From positions 186,001 through 250,000 of the forward strand of contig NZ_JADPJI010000008.1 of NCBI RefSeq assembly GCF_023073355.1: a stretch of DNA of 64,000 bases, in the 5' to 3' direction. Below, in pieces: positions 19,192 through 27,055 of this stretch. Every line of letters begins with the position of its first letter. Within the stretch, counting starts at the first letter, position 1. The position numbers were made by a program, and so were the translations under genes. The notes below the pieces were generated by a model that saw nothing but the letters and a program-made list of their open reading frames with translations, was not told the DNA's origin and ran no database searches. Origin of the DNA: Bradyrhizobium sp. 199. GTDB lineage: Bacteria; Pseudomonadota; Alphaproteobacteria; Rhizobiales; Xanthobacteraceae.

Positions 19192-20265
19192 ATGGCCGAC
19201 TATCGCACCATCAAGGCAGAGCCGCTCACCAATGCCGTCCGCGCCATCGTCAAGGCCGGCGGCTCTTCGGACCGCGAAGCCGAGCTCGTGTCCACCAATC
19301 TTGTCGAGGCCAATCTCAAAGGCCACGACTCTCACGGCGTCGGCATGATCCCGCGCTATGTCCAGAGCGTCACCAACGGCGGCCTCGCCGTCAACCAGCA
19401 CGTCAGGATCGTGCTCGACACCGGTCCGCTTCTCACCCTCGACGGCCTCACCGGCTACGGCCAGGTGATCGGCTATGAAGCGATGGAGCTCGCGGCCGAG
19501 CGCGCCAAGCAAAACGGCGTGTGCCTCGTCGGCCTCTCAAACTCGCACCATATCGGCCGCATCGGCCACTGGGCCGAGCAGTGCATCGATCATGGGCTGG
19601 TCTCGATCCACTTCGTCAACGTGATCTCGCGCCCGATCGTAGCGCCCTGGGGCGGCAGCGATGCGCGCCACGGCACCAACCCGTTCTGCGTCGGCATCCC
19701 GCGCGCGGGCAACGCCCCCATCGTGCTCGACTTCGCCACCAGCAGGATCGCGCAGGGCAAGACCCGCGTCGCCCACAACAAGGGCGTCGCGCTCGAGTCC
19801 GGCACCATCATCGATAATGAAGGCAAGCCCACCACCAACCCGCGCTACACCGTGATCCCGCCGTACGGCGCCATCCTGCCGTTCGGCGAGCACAAGGGTT
19901 CGGGGCTCGCGCTGGTGTGCGAAATCCTCGGCGGCGCGCTATCCGGCGGGCAGGTGGTCAAGGGCCCGTCCGACGGCAAGTACAACGTCCTCAACGGCAT
20001 GCTCTCGATCGTCATCGACCCGAACAAGCTCGGCACCGGCGAAAACCTCGCGCGCGCAGTCGAGAGCTTCGTTGCCTGGCACACCGGCTCGCCGCCCGGC
20101 CCCGGCGTCGACAAGGTGAAGATCGCGGGCGAGCCCGAGCGCGAGACCAAGAAGAAGCGCCTTGCCGAGGGCATTCCGGTCGACCCGACCACCTGGCAGG
20201 ACATTCTGGATGCCGGGAAGAAGTTTGGTCTGGATCAGGCGGCGGTCGAGAAGATCGCGGGGTAG
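19192..20265 (+). CDS. Malate/L-lactate/ureidoglycolate dehydrogenase family (Ldh2) oxidoreductase
   Basis: A 357-residue NAD(P)-dependent oxidoreductase of the Ldh2 fold, unrelated to Rossmann lactate dehydrogenases. Family motifs: GHDSHGVGMIPRY (catalytic His region), VGLSNSHHIGRIGHWAEQ, GGSDARHGTNPFCVGIPR and FGEHKGSGLALVCEIL. The start is the ATG at 19192. Members act on malate, sulfolactate, ureidoglycolate or hydroxycarboxylates; an adjacent amidohydrolase of the allantoate/ureidoglycolate group makes a ureide product attractive, but this is inference. Last gene of a three-gene operon ending in a repeat. Confidence 0.85.
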   Translation: MADYRTIKAEPLTNAVRAIVKAGGSSDREAELVSTNLVEANLKGHDSHGVGMIPRYVQSVTNGGLAVNQHVRIVLDTGPLLTLDGLTGYGQVIGYEAMELAAERAKQNGVCLVGLSNSHHIGRIGHWAEQCIDHGLVSIHFVNVISRPIVAPWGGSDARHGTNPFCVGIPRAGNAPIVLDFATSRIAQGKTRVAHNKGVALESGTIIDNEGKPTTNPRYTVIPPYGAILPFGEHKGSGLALVCEILGGALSGGQVVKGPSDGKYNVLNGMLSIVIDPNKLGTGENLARAVESFVAWHTGSPPGPGVDKVKIAGEPERETKKKRLAEGIPVDPTTWQDILDAGKKFGLDQAAVEKIAG

Positions 20266-20280
20266 CGAGGCAGAGCACGC

Positions 20281-20453
20281 TGCTCTTCCCTTCTCCCCCT
20301 GTGGGAGAAGGTGGCGCGAAGCGCCGGATGAGGGGTCTCTATCCAGGAAGAGAAATGCGATTGAGAGGTCTATCTCCGCGGAGACAACCCCTCACCCGTC
20401 TTCGATGCTTCGCATCGAAGCCACCCTCCCCCACAAAGGGGCAGGGAAAGCAG
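20281..20453. repeat. Dispersed palindromic repeat, family E
   Basis: Left arm CTTCTCCCCCTGTGGGAGAA with GGATGAGGGGT, right arm AACCCCTCACCC ending CCCACAAAGGGGCAGGG. It also contains a perfect small palindrome, TTCGATGCTTCGCATCGAA. Located between convergent genes (Ldh2-type and tartrate dehydrogenase). Confidence 0.75.
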
Positions 20454-20457
20454 AGCC

Positions 20458-21531
20458 CTAATCCACCATATCCGCGACTGCCTTGCCGCAAGCCGTGGTG
20501 TCGGCATTGCCGCCGAGGTCCTTGGTGCGCAGCGTGCGTTCGGCGAGCGTCCGCTCGATCGCATCGACGATCGATTTGCCGGCTTCCTTCTCGCCGAGAT
20601 GCTCGAGCATCATCGCGCCCGACCAGATCGCGCCGATCGGGTTGGCGATGCCCTGGCCTGCGATATCAGGTGCCGAGCCGTGCACCGGCTCGAACACCGA
20701 CGGGAAATCGCCTTCGGGGTTGATGTTGCCTGACGGCGCGATGCCGATCGTGCCGGTGCAGGCGGGGCCGAGATCGGACAGGATGTCGCCGAACAGATTG
20801 GAGCCGACCACGACGTCGAACCAATCCGGATGCAGCACGAAGTTCGCGGTGAGGATGTCGATGTGGTACTTGTCCCACTTTACGCCCGGAAACTTCTTCG
20901 CCATCGCCTCCACGCGCTCGTCCCAATAGGGCATGGTGATGGAGATGCCGTTAGACTTCGTCGCCGATGTCAGATGCTTCTTCGGCCGCGACTGCGCGAG
21001 TTCGAAGGCGAACTTCAGGATGCGATCGACGCCGATGCGAGTCATTACAGTCTGCTGCGTCACGAACTCGCGGTCGGTGTCCGGAAACATGCGGCCGCCG
21101 ACGGAGGAATATTCGCCTTCCGTGTTCTCGCGCACCACCCAGAAATCGATGTCTCCGGGCTTGCGGCCTGCCAGCGGCGACGGCACGCCGGGCATCAGCC
21201 GCACCGGGCGCAGGTTCACATATTGGTCGAACTCGCGGCGAAACTTGATCAGCGAGCCCCACAGCGAGACGTGGTCCGGAATTTTGGCCGGCCAGCCGAC
21301 CGCGCCGAAGTAGATCGCATCGTGCTTGCCGATCTTGTCCTTCCAATCATCAGGCATCATCTGGCCGTGCTTCTCGTAATAATCCCACGACGAGAAGTCG
21401 AAATGGTCGAAATGCACGGCGACCCCGTGCTTCTTCGCCGCAGCCTCCAGAACGCGAAGGCCTTCGGGCATGACTTCTTTGCCGATCCCGTCGCCGGGGA
21501 TGACCGCGATCCGGTATTGTTGCTTGCTCAT
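20458..21531 (-). CDS. ttuC: Tartrate dehydrogenase / D-malate decarboxylating dehydrogenase
   Basis: A 357-residue member of the isocitrate/isopropylmalate dehydrogenase family. N-terminal IAVIPGDGIGKEVMPEGL, substrate-site Arg residues in SLIKFRREFDQYVNLRPVRL, FWVVRENTEGEYSSVGG, the catalytic Lys in TSATKSNGI and metal-binding Asp residues in SNLFGDILSDLGP. NAD specificity is suggested by the HGSAPDIAGQGIANPIGA segment. YDYxxKHG-like text near residue 50 (SSWDYYEKHGQMMPDDW) is characteristic of TtuC/DmlA rather than LeuB. The enzyme oxidises tartrate and D-malate with decarboxylation of the latter. Divergent from the SDR gene across a palindrome-rich gap. Confidence 0.9.
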   Translation of the reverse strand: MSKQQYRIAVIPGDGIGKEVMPEGLRVLEAAAKKHGVAVHFDHFDFSSWDYYEKHGQMMPDDWKDKIGKHDAIYFGAVGWPAKIPDHVSLWGSLIKFRREFDQYVNLRPVRLMPGVPSPLAGRKPGDIDFWVVRENTEGEYSSVGGRMFPDTDREFVTQQTVMTRIGVDRILKFAFELAQSRPKKHLTSATKSNGISITMPYWDERVEAMAKKFPGVKWDKYHIDILTANFVLHPDWFDVVVGSNLFGDILSDLGPACTGTIGIAPSGNINPEGDFPSVFEPVHGSAPDIAGQGIANPIGAIWSGAMMLEHLGEKEAGKSIVDAIERTLAERTLRTKDLGGNADTTACGKAVADMVD

Positions 21532-21574
21532 CGAGAACGTCCTTGGTTAGTCCGGCAACCGCCGCCTTTTGACC

Positions 21575-21623
21575 GCACTGCAATGGACCAAACGCAGCGG
21601 CAGTGCAACGCTGCACTGCAATG
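21575..21623. promoter_or_regulatory. Repeated half-site array in the ttuC/SDR divergent promoter
   Basis: GCACTGCAATG occurs at 21575-21585 and again at 21613-21623. The inverted form is at 21600-21607, making a perfect palindrome GCAGTGCA-ACGC-TGCACTGC at 21600-21619. Three ordered half-sites between two divergent genes are typical of an operator for a dimeric regulator. No regulator gene is directly adjacent. Confidence 0.55.
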
Positions 21624-21686
21624 TTGACCATGGCGCGGCCAAGCGCCTACTGATTTTATCCTGTTCCTAGCCCGCGAGTACCTCTC

Positions 21687-22463
21687 ATGGATCTGCATCT
21701 GCGTGGCAAGCGTGTCCTGATCACGGGCGCGTCCAAGGGCATTGGCGCTGCCGCCGCCGAGGCGTTTGCCGAAGAAGGCGCGCACCTCCTGCTCGCCGCC
21801 CGCAGCGGCGACCAGCTCAAGGCGCTCGCCGACCGATTGCGTTCCGCGCATCAGATCGATGCCGCAACGTGCATCGTCGATCTGCGCAAGGCCGAGGACG
21901 TGGCGCGGCTCGCCAGGGAAGCCGCCGATGTCGACGTGCTCGTCAACAATGCCGGCGACATTCCCGGCGGCTCGATCGACAAGATCGACGAGGCGACGTG
22001 GCGGCACGCCTGGGAATTGAAAGTATTCGGGTACATCAATCTCACGCGGCAGATCTACGCGCAGATGAAGGCGAAGGGCGGCGGCGTCATTGTCAACGAC
22101 ATTGGAGCTGCCGGCGAAAAGTTCGACGCCAACTACATCTGCGGCAGTGCCGGCAATGCCGCGCTGATGGCCTTCACTCGTGCGCTCGGCGGCAAGAGCC
22201 TCGCCGACAACATCCGGGTGGTCGGCATCAATCCCGGTCCTGTCGGCACCGATCGCCATGTCACGCTGCTGAAGACCCGGGCCAAGCACCAGTTCGGCGA
22301 CGAGAGCCGCTACAAGGAATTCCAGAAGAGCCTGCCGCTCGGCCGCCCAGCGCATGCGCGCGAGATCGGCGACCTCATGGCGTTCCTGGCGTCGGATCGC
22401 GCCGGCTATACGTCGGGTGTGATCTATACGGTGGACGGCGGCATCAGCGCCGGGTGGGGCTAG
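21687..22463 (+). CDS. Short-chain dehydrogenase/reductase family protein lacking the catalytic Lys
   Basis: A 258-residue SDR-fold protein. The cofactor motif TGASKGIG (13-20), NNAG (87-90) and the C-terminal GVIYTVDGGISAGWG are intact. The active site is not: Tyr150 is present, but position 154, which is Lys in classical YxxxK enzymes, is Ser (NYICGSAGNAALM). The strand that normally ends in the catalytic Ser reads VNDIGAAG, without Ser. The protein may bind NAD(P) without normal reductase activity, or use other residues. Divergent from ttuC and followed by the amidase gene. Confidence 0.85.
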   Translation: MDLHLRGKRVLITGASKGIGAAAAEAFAEEGAHLLLAARSGDQLKALADRLRSAHQIDAATCIVDLRKAEDVARLAREAADVDVLVNNAGDIPGGSIDKIDEATWRHAWELKVFGYINLTRQIYAQMKAKGGGVIVNDIGAAGEKFDANYICGSAGNAALMAFTRALGGKSLADNIRVVGINPGPVGTDRHVTLLKTRAKHQFGDESRYKEFQKSLPLGRPAHAREIGDLMAFLASDRAGYTSGVIYTVDGGISAGWG

Positions 22464-22468
22464 TTATC

Positions 22469-22550
22469 CGTCGTTGCGAGCGCAGCGAAGCAATCCCGAA
22501 ATGCCTCCCGCGGACAGACGCTGGATTGCTTCGCTACGCTCGCAACGACG
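22469..22550. repeat. Dispersed palindromic repeat, family A (copy 3)
   Basis: CGTCGTTGCGAGCGCAGCGA and the complementary arm ending CGCTCGCAACGACG. The paired change ATTG to GTTG on one side and CAAT to CAAC on the other keeps the stem intact. Lies between the SDR gene and the amidase. Confidence 0.82.
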
Positions 22551-22575
22551 ACCGATTAAGCACAGGAGTGAATAA

Positions 22576-23994
22576 TTGTCTCAAGACCTGATCCGCGAAA
22601 GCGCATGCACCGTCGTCGACAAGCTGCGGTCTGGCGATGTCTCGCCACTCGAGCTCCTCGATGCGCTGGAGAAGCGCATCAGTGAGGTCGACGGCAAGGT
22701 CAATGCGCTGCCGACACTCTGTTTCGATCGCGCGCGAGACAACGCGAAGGCCTTGATGCGGAAGCCGGCCGGCGCGCGGGGGCTGCTCGCGGGCCTGCCG
22801 GTTCCGATCAAGGATCTGACCGACGTTGCGGGCGTGCTGAACACCCAGGGCTCGCCGATCTTCAAGAACAACATCCCCGCCAAGTCCGACCTCATGGTCG
22901 AGAATCTCGAGGCCAATGGCGCGCTCGTCTACGCAAAATCCAACACGCCGGAATTCGGCGCTGGCGCCAACACTTTCAACGAGGTGTTCGGCGCAACCCT
23001 CAATCCCTGGGATATTTCGAAATCGGCGGCAGGCTCCTCCGGTGGCGCCGCGGTAGCGCTCGCGACCGGCATGGCCTGGCTCGCGCAGGGCTCCGACATG
23101 GGCGGGTCCTTGCGCAGCCCCGCCGCATTCTGCGGCGTTGTCGGCATGCGCCCGAGCATCGGCCGCGTCGCACATACCCCAAAAGCCGGTATCGATCGCA
23201 ATCTCGGCGTGGTCGGCCCGATGGCGCGCAACGTCGAGGATCTCGCGCTGCTGCTCGATGCCATGAGCGGCGACTACGCGGACGATCCGCTGTCGCTGCC
23301 CGCCCCCGTGACGTCGTTCCTGTCGGCGGCTCAGATGGGCAAGAAGCCGAAGCGCATTGCCTATTCACCCGATCTCGGCATCACGCCTATCGATCCCGAA
23401 GTGAAGGCGATCACTCGCAAGGCGGCGGAACGCTTTGCCGAGGCTGGTGCCATCGTCGAGGAGGCGCATCCGGACTGGCGCGAGGCGCATGAATGCTTCC
23501 ACGTTCTGCGCGCCTTCGATTTCGCGATCACCAAGGCAAATCTGCTGCGCACCAAGCGCGACCTGCTCAAGCCCGAGGTGATCTGGAACATCGAGGAAGG
23601 CCTTAAGCTCACGGTGGAGCGGCTCGAGCGCGCCGAGGCCCAGCGCGTCGGCATGACCGCCCGGGCGGTCGAGTTCTTCAAGACCTACGATTTGCTGCTG
23701 ACACCGACCACGATCGTGCCGCCCTTCCCGATCGAACACCGCTATGTCGCCGAATGCGCCGGCAAGAGGTTCGAGAATTACGTCGAATGGCTCGGCATCG
23801 TCTACGCCATCACGCTGGCCTGCTGCCCCTCGCTGTCGCTGCCGTGCGGCTTCACGGCGTCGGGCCTGCCGGTCGGCGTGCAGGTCGTCGGCGCACCGCG
23901 AGGCGACGCAAACGTGCTCGCGGGCGCGAAGGTGCTGGAGGATATTTTGGGCCTGCGCGGGACTACGCCGATCGATCCGAAGGTGAAGAAGTAG
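22576..23994 (+). CDS. Amidase signature family enzyme
   Basis: A 472-residue amidase. The Ser-cisSer-Lys triad is visible: Lys in LPVPIKDLTDVAG, the cis-Ser in KSAAGSSGGAAVALATG and the nucleophilic Ser in QGSDMGGSLRSPAAFCG. C-terminal SLSLPCGFTASGLPVGVQVVG is also typical. The start is a TTG at 22576, preceded by AGGAG at good spacing. Family members hydrolyse aliphatic and aromatic amides, aryl-acylamides or Glu-tRNA(Gln) intermediates; this one is outside any gatCAB operon, so a catabolic amide hydrolase is likely. Confidence 0.9.
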   Translation: MSQDLIRESACTVVDKLRSGDVSPLELLDALEKRISEVDGKVNALPTLCFDRARDNAKALMRKPAGARGLLAGLPVPIKDLTDVAGVLNTQGSPIFKNNIPAKSDLMVENLEANGALVYAKSNTPEFGAGANTFNEVFGATLNPWDISKSAAGSSGGAAVALATGMAWLAQGSDMGGSLRSPAAFCGVVGMRPSIGRVAHTPKAGIDRNLGVVGPMARNVEDLALLLDAMSGDYADDPLSLPAPVTSFLSAAQMGKKPKRIAYSPDLGITPIDPEVKAITRKAAERFAEAGAIVEEAHPDWREAHECFHVLRAFDFAITKANLLRTKRDLLKPEVIWNIEEGLKLTVERLERAEAQRVGMTARAVEFFKTYDLLLTPTTIVPPFPIEHRYVAECAGKRFENYVEWLGIVYAITLACCPSLSLPCGFTASGLPVGVQVVGAPRGDANVLAGAKVLEDILGLRGTTPIDPKVKK

Positions 23995-24002
23995 CTCCTC
24001 TC

Positions 24003-24062
24003 TCGTGCCCCGGACGCGGCGCAGCGCCCCTTCGGCAGTACGCTGCAGAGCCGGGGCACGAG
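24003..24062. repeat. Dispersed palindromic repeat, family F
   Basis: CTCGTGCCCCGG at the left pairs with CCGGGGCACGAG at the right, with GCGCAGCGCCCC inside. Located between the amidase and racemase-like genes. Confidence 0.7.
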
Positions 24063-24084
24063 ACCTGCCAGGTAATCACGTCCA

Positions 24085-24735
24085 ATGACGACACCCCCTC
24101 GCATCACCCTCATCCACGCGCTCAAGCACTCCATTGCCCCGATCGAGGCCGCGTTTGCCAAGGCGTGGCCGGAGGCGCGGCTGATGAACCTGCTCGACGA
24201 CAGCCTGTCGGCGGATCTGGCCCGCAACGGCCAGCTCAACGATGCCATGACCGAGCGCTTCCTGGCGCTCGGCGATTATGCGGCGGCGACCGGAGCGAAC
24301 GGGATCCTGTTCACCTGCTCGGCCTTCGGCCCCTGTATCGAAGCGGTCGCCCGCGCGCATGCGCCAATGCCTGTGCTGAAGCCGAACGAAGCGATGATCG
24401 AGCGCGCGGTGACAATGGGCAGGCGCATCGGCCTGCTTTCCACCTTCCCGCCGACACTGGCCTCGATGCCGCCGCAGTTTCCGGCTTCGGTCCAGGTGGT
24501 GCCGAAGCTCGCCGAGGGCGCGCTGGCGGCGCTCGACCGCGGCGACCGCGCCACGCATGACCGATTGATCGCTGAAGCGTCGAAGGACCTGTGCGACTGC
24601 GATGTCATCGCGCTGGCGCAGTTCAGCATCGCAGCGACGGCACCGCTGGTCGCAGAAATGACCGGTCGTCCCGTCGTGACCACGCCTGACAGTGCCGTCG
24701 ACAAATTGATGGCGTTGTTGGGGTTGAAGGCTTAA
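24085..24735 (+). CDS. Asp/Glu/hydantoin racemase superfamily protein with a single active-site Cys
   Basis: A 216-residue protein of the aspartate/glutamate racemase fold. The first catalytic site is recognisable as GILFTCSAFGPC with Cys78. The second, mirror-symmetrical site reads VIALAQFSIA, with Gln179 where racemases and maleate isomerases have Cys. One-cysteine members of this fold include arylmalonate decarboxylase, although there it is the second Cys that is kept. The neighbouring amidase suggests work on an acid released from an amide. Its stop overlaps the stop region of the convergent TetR gene by 4 bases. Confidence 0.78.
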   Translation: MTTPPRITLIHALKHSIAPIEAAFAKAWPEARLMNLLDDSLSADLARNGQLNDAMTERFLALGDYAAATGANGILFTCSAFGPCIEAVARAHAPMPVLKPNEAMIERAVTMGRRIGLLSTFPPTLASMPPQFPASVQVVPKLAEGALAALDRGDRATHDRLIAEASKDLCDCDVIALAQFSIAATAPLVAEMTGRPVVTTPDSAVDKLMALLGLKA

Positions 24736-25379
24736 GGGCCGGTTGTCTTTCGACGCCGAGCGCCCTTGATCGCGGCCGCGAGCGCGGCTTTCGTTTCGCT
24801 GACGAAATCCTCGACCAGCTCCTCGCGCGTGGCATGGGCGGCCTCGCCGGTGAACAGGCCCTGCTCCGCCAGCATCACGACGCCATGCAGCGCCGCCCAG
24901 ATCTTGAGCGCTTGCCGTTCGCGCAAATAGCCGACCGCAGGCGCTTCCAGGGCTTCGATGACGAGCGAAAAGGTCTCGCGCGTGGCCTCGTGCAGCTCGC
25001 TGCCCTTGGCCGCGCACGAGACGGTGCGCGACGCGAACATCAGTCGGTAGATGCCATTGCGGCGCAGACCGAAATCGAGGGTAATCTGCGCCAGCCGCGA
25101 CAGCTTCGATTGCCTCGACGTCCCAGCCATCGCCTCGCGCAGGATCGCGCTGAGCTGCCGGAACGCTTCCGCCGTCACCGCGGCAAGCAGCGCCTCTCGA
25201 TCGGCAAAGTGCCGATATGGTGCCGGCTGAGAGACGCCGAGCTGCTTGGCCAGCGCCTTGATACTGATCGCCTCGGCGCCGCCCTGCTCCGCCTCGCGCA
25301 GCGCGGCCTTGATCAGCGCGGCGCGGAGATCGCCATGGTGGTAGGTGTTCTCGGGCTTGCGAGCGAGTTGGGAGCGCAT
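24732..25379 (-). CDS. TetR family transcriptional regulator
   Basis: A 215-residue regulator. The helix-turn-helix lies at about 14-62: LIKAALREAEQGGAEAISIK, then LAKQLGVSQPAPYRHFADRE, the typical TetR recognition helix. The C-terminal half is the WHG-type ligand domain with GIYRLMFAS and WAALHGVVMLAEQG. It is divergent from the ferredoxin-P450 operon, and a palindrome overlaps that operon's promoter, so it most likely represses the operon until an inducer binds. Confidence 0.92.
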   Translation of the reverse strand: MRSQLARKPENTYHHGDLRAALIKAALREAEQGGAEAISIKALAKQLGVSQPAPYRHFADREALLAAVTAEAFRQLSAILREAMAGTSRQSKLSRLAQITLDFGLRRNGIYRLMFASRTVSCAAKGSELHEATRETFSLVIEALEAPAVGYLRERQALKIWAALHGVVMLAEQGLFTGEAAHATREELVEDFVSETKAALAAAIKGARRRKTTGP

Positions 25380-25405
25380 GTTGTGCCTAGCCTATAAGTT
25401 TGCGC

Positions 25406-25435
25406 TTGACAGGGGAAGCCTGTCCCGAATGTAAT
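25406..25435 (+). promoter_or_regulatory. Sigma-70-like promoter of the ferredoxin-P450 operon
   Basis: TTGACA at 25406-25411 and TGTAAT at 25430-25435 are separated by 18 bases, close to the housekeeping consensus. About 100 bases of leader precede the ferredoxin ATG at 25534. Confidence 0.6.
25408..25424. promoter_or_regulatory. Candidate TetR operator inside the promoter
   Basis: GACAGG, five bases, CCTGTC is a perfect inverted repeat that covers the last bases of the -35 element and the first half of the spacer. A repressor bound here would block RNA polymerase directly. The divergent TetR gene begins 28 bases away. Confidence 0.6.
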
Positions 25436-25533
25436 AGCATATAACTTAGAAAGAAGCGGCGAATGCCGCCGACAACGTTGGCGAGAGGAACGCGCCGCCC
25501 TCCAGCCGCGTGCATACGACCGAGGAAGCCGCC

Positions 25534-25743
25534 ATGACAGAGCGATTGAGGGTTCACGTCGATCCCGACAAATGCCAGGGCCACGCGCGTTGCAAGGCTC
25601 TCGCGCCCGAACTGTTCGAGCTCGACGAATACGGCAACGCGCACGAAGCGGGCGACGGCATCGTCCCGCCCGGACTTGAAGACAAGGCCTGGCTTGCCAA
25701 ATCCAATTGCCCGGAAATCGCAATCGACGTGATCGAGGAGTAG
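25534..25743 (+). CDS. P450-associated single-cluster ferredoxin (CxxHxxC type)
   Basis: A 69-residue ferredoxin. Cluster ligands are Cys14, Cys20 and Cys59 (the last in NCPEIA); the usual second Cys of CxxCxxC is His17 (KCQGHARC). This CxxHxxCxnCP form is known from ferredoxins encoded beside bacterial P450s, with a [3Fe-4S] or His-ligated [4Fe-4S] cluster. The start at 25534 follows GAGGA; a GTG eight codons upstream is less likely. It should deliver electrons to the P450 encoded 61 bp downstream. No ferredoxin reductase gene is nearby. Confidence 0.9.
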   Translation: MTERLRVHVDPDKCQGHARCKALAPELFELDEYGNAHEAGDGIVPPGLEDKAWLAKSNCPEIAIDVIEE

Positions 25744-25804
25744 CGCGGGCTTCCCGTGTGCCCGCCTGCGCGATTCGACCACCAGTTCGAGGATTCTCCC
25801 TGAT

Positions 25805-27025
25805 ATGTCCGACGTCAACCAGCCTGTCGCTCATCCGCCCGTTACCGACTGGATCAACGATTTCGACCACACCGATCCGCAGTGGACGGAGGATCCCTTC
25901 CCGATCTGGGACGAGCTGCGCGCCGCGAGCCCGGTCGTGCACACCGAGCGCTTCCTCGGCTGCTACATGCCGACGACCTATGAGGCGGTGCGCGAGATTG
26001 CCAACGACACCGAGCACTTCTCCTCGCGCCGCATCATCGTCCGCGACGTGCGGCCGGAGGTCGCCAGGAACGCCGCCCCTCCGATCACCTCCGACCCGCC
26101 CGTGCACAAGCCGGCCAAGCAGCTCCTGCTGCCGCCGTTCACGCCGGACGCGATGAAGAAGCTGGAACCGCGGATGCGCGCGATCTGCAACGAGCTGATC
26201 GACGGCTTTCTCGCCGATGGCAAGGTCGACGCCGCAGCGCGCTACAGCAAATACATTCCGGTTCGCGCCATCGCGCATATGCTGGGCATCCCCGAAAGCG
26301 ACAGCGATCTCTTCATCAACTGGATCCACATGATCCTCGAGCTCGGCATCAAGGACGAAAGCAAGCTGCTCGAGGCCGTGCATGAGATGAGCGCCTATTT
26401 CAGCGCGCATATCGAGGAGCGCAAGAACAAGCCGACCGACGATCTCATCTCCTACCTGATGAATGCCAGGGACAAGGAGGGCCACCCGCTCGAAGACTCC
26501 CACGTCCTCGGCTCGCTGCGTCTGCTTCTGATCGCCGGCATCGACACCACCTGGAGCGCGATCGGTTCCTCGCTCTGGCATCTTGCGAAGACACCGGCCG
26601 ATCGCGAGCGGCTGATCGCCGAGCCCGCACTGATTCCGACCGCGGTCGAGGAGCTGCTGCGCGCCTATTCGCCGGTGACGATGGCCCGCGAGGTGGTCAA
26701 GGAGACGACGATCTCGGGCTGTCCGGTCAAGGCGGGCAACATGGTGCTGCTGTCGTTCCCAGCCGCAAACCGCGATCCCAAGATGTTTCCGGATGCTGAC
26801 AAAGTCGTGATTGACCGCCGCGAAAACCGCCACGCCGCGTTTGGCCTCGGCATCCACCGCTGCGTCGGTTCCAACCTGGCGCGCATGGAAATGCAGGTTG
26901 CGCTGGAGGAATGGCTGAAGCGCATTCCAGACTTCGCCCTCGATCCGGCAGGCACGGTGACCTGGTCGCAGGGCACCGTGCGAGGCCCGCGCCAGTTGCC
27001 ATTTTTGCTGGGAAAGGCGATGTAA
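25805..27025 (+). CDS. Cytochrome P450 (bacterial class I)
   Basis: A 406-residue soluble P450. The I-helix oxygen-activation motif is LLIAGIDTTWSAIGS, the K-helix ExxR is EELLRAYSP, and the heme loop is AAFGLGIHRCVGSNLAR with ligand Cys353. Subfamily and substrate cannot be set from sequence alone. It lies between its ferredoxin and an MHS transporter gene (30 bp gap), so it probably hydroxylates a small imported acid or terpenoid-like compound. Confidence 0.93.
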   Translation: MSDVNQPVAHPPVTDWINDFDHTDPQWTEDPFPIWDELRAASPVVHTERFLGCYMPTTYEAVREIANDTEHFSSRRIIVRDVRPEVARNAAPPITSDPPVHKPAKQLLLPPFTPDAMKKLEPRMRAICNELIDGFLADGKVDAAARYSKYIPVRAIAHMLGIPESDSDLFINWIHMILELGIKDESKLLEAVHEMSAYFSAHIEERKNKPTDDLISYLMNARDKEGHPLEDSHVLGSLRLLLIAGIDTTWSAIGSSLWHLAKTPADRERLIAEPALIPTAVEELLRAYSPVTMAREVVKETTISGCPVKAGNMVLLSFPAANRDPKMFPDADKVVIDRRENRHAAFGLGIHRCVGSNLARMEMQVALEEWLKRIPDFALDPAGTVTWSQGTVRGPRQLPFLLGKAM

Positions 27026-27055
27026 GCCTTTCCCAAGACAGCGGAGAGGCGGGAC

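Noticed and set aside
22464..22575. Repeat-bounded gaps considered as small IS/MITE insertions with target duplications
   Set aside because: I found no flanking short direct duplications and no transposase-like reading frame, so only the label dispersed repeat is supported.
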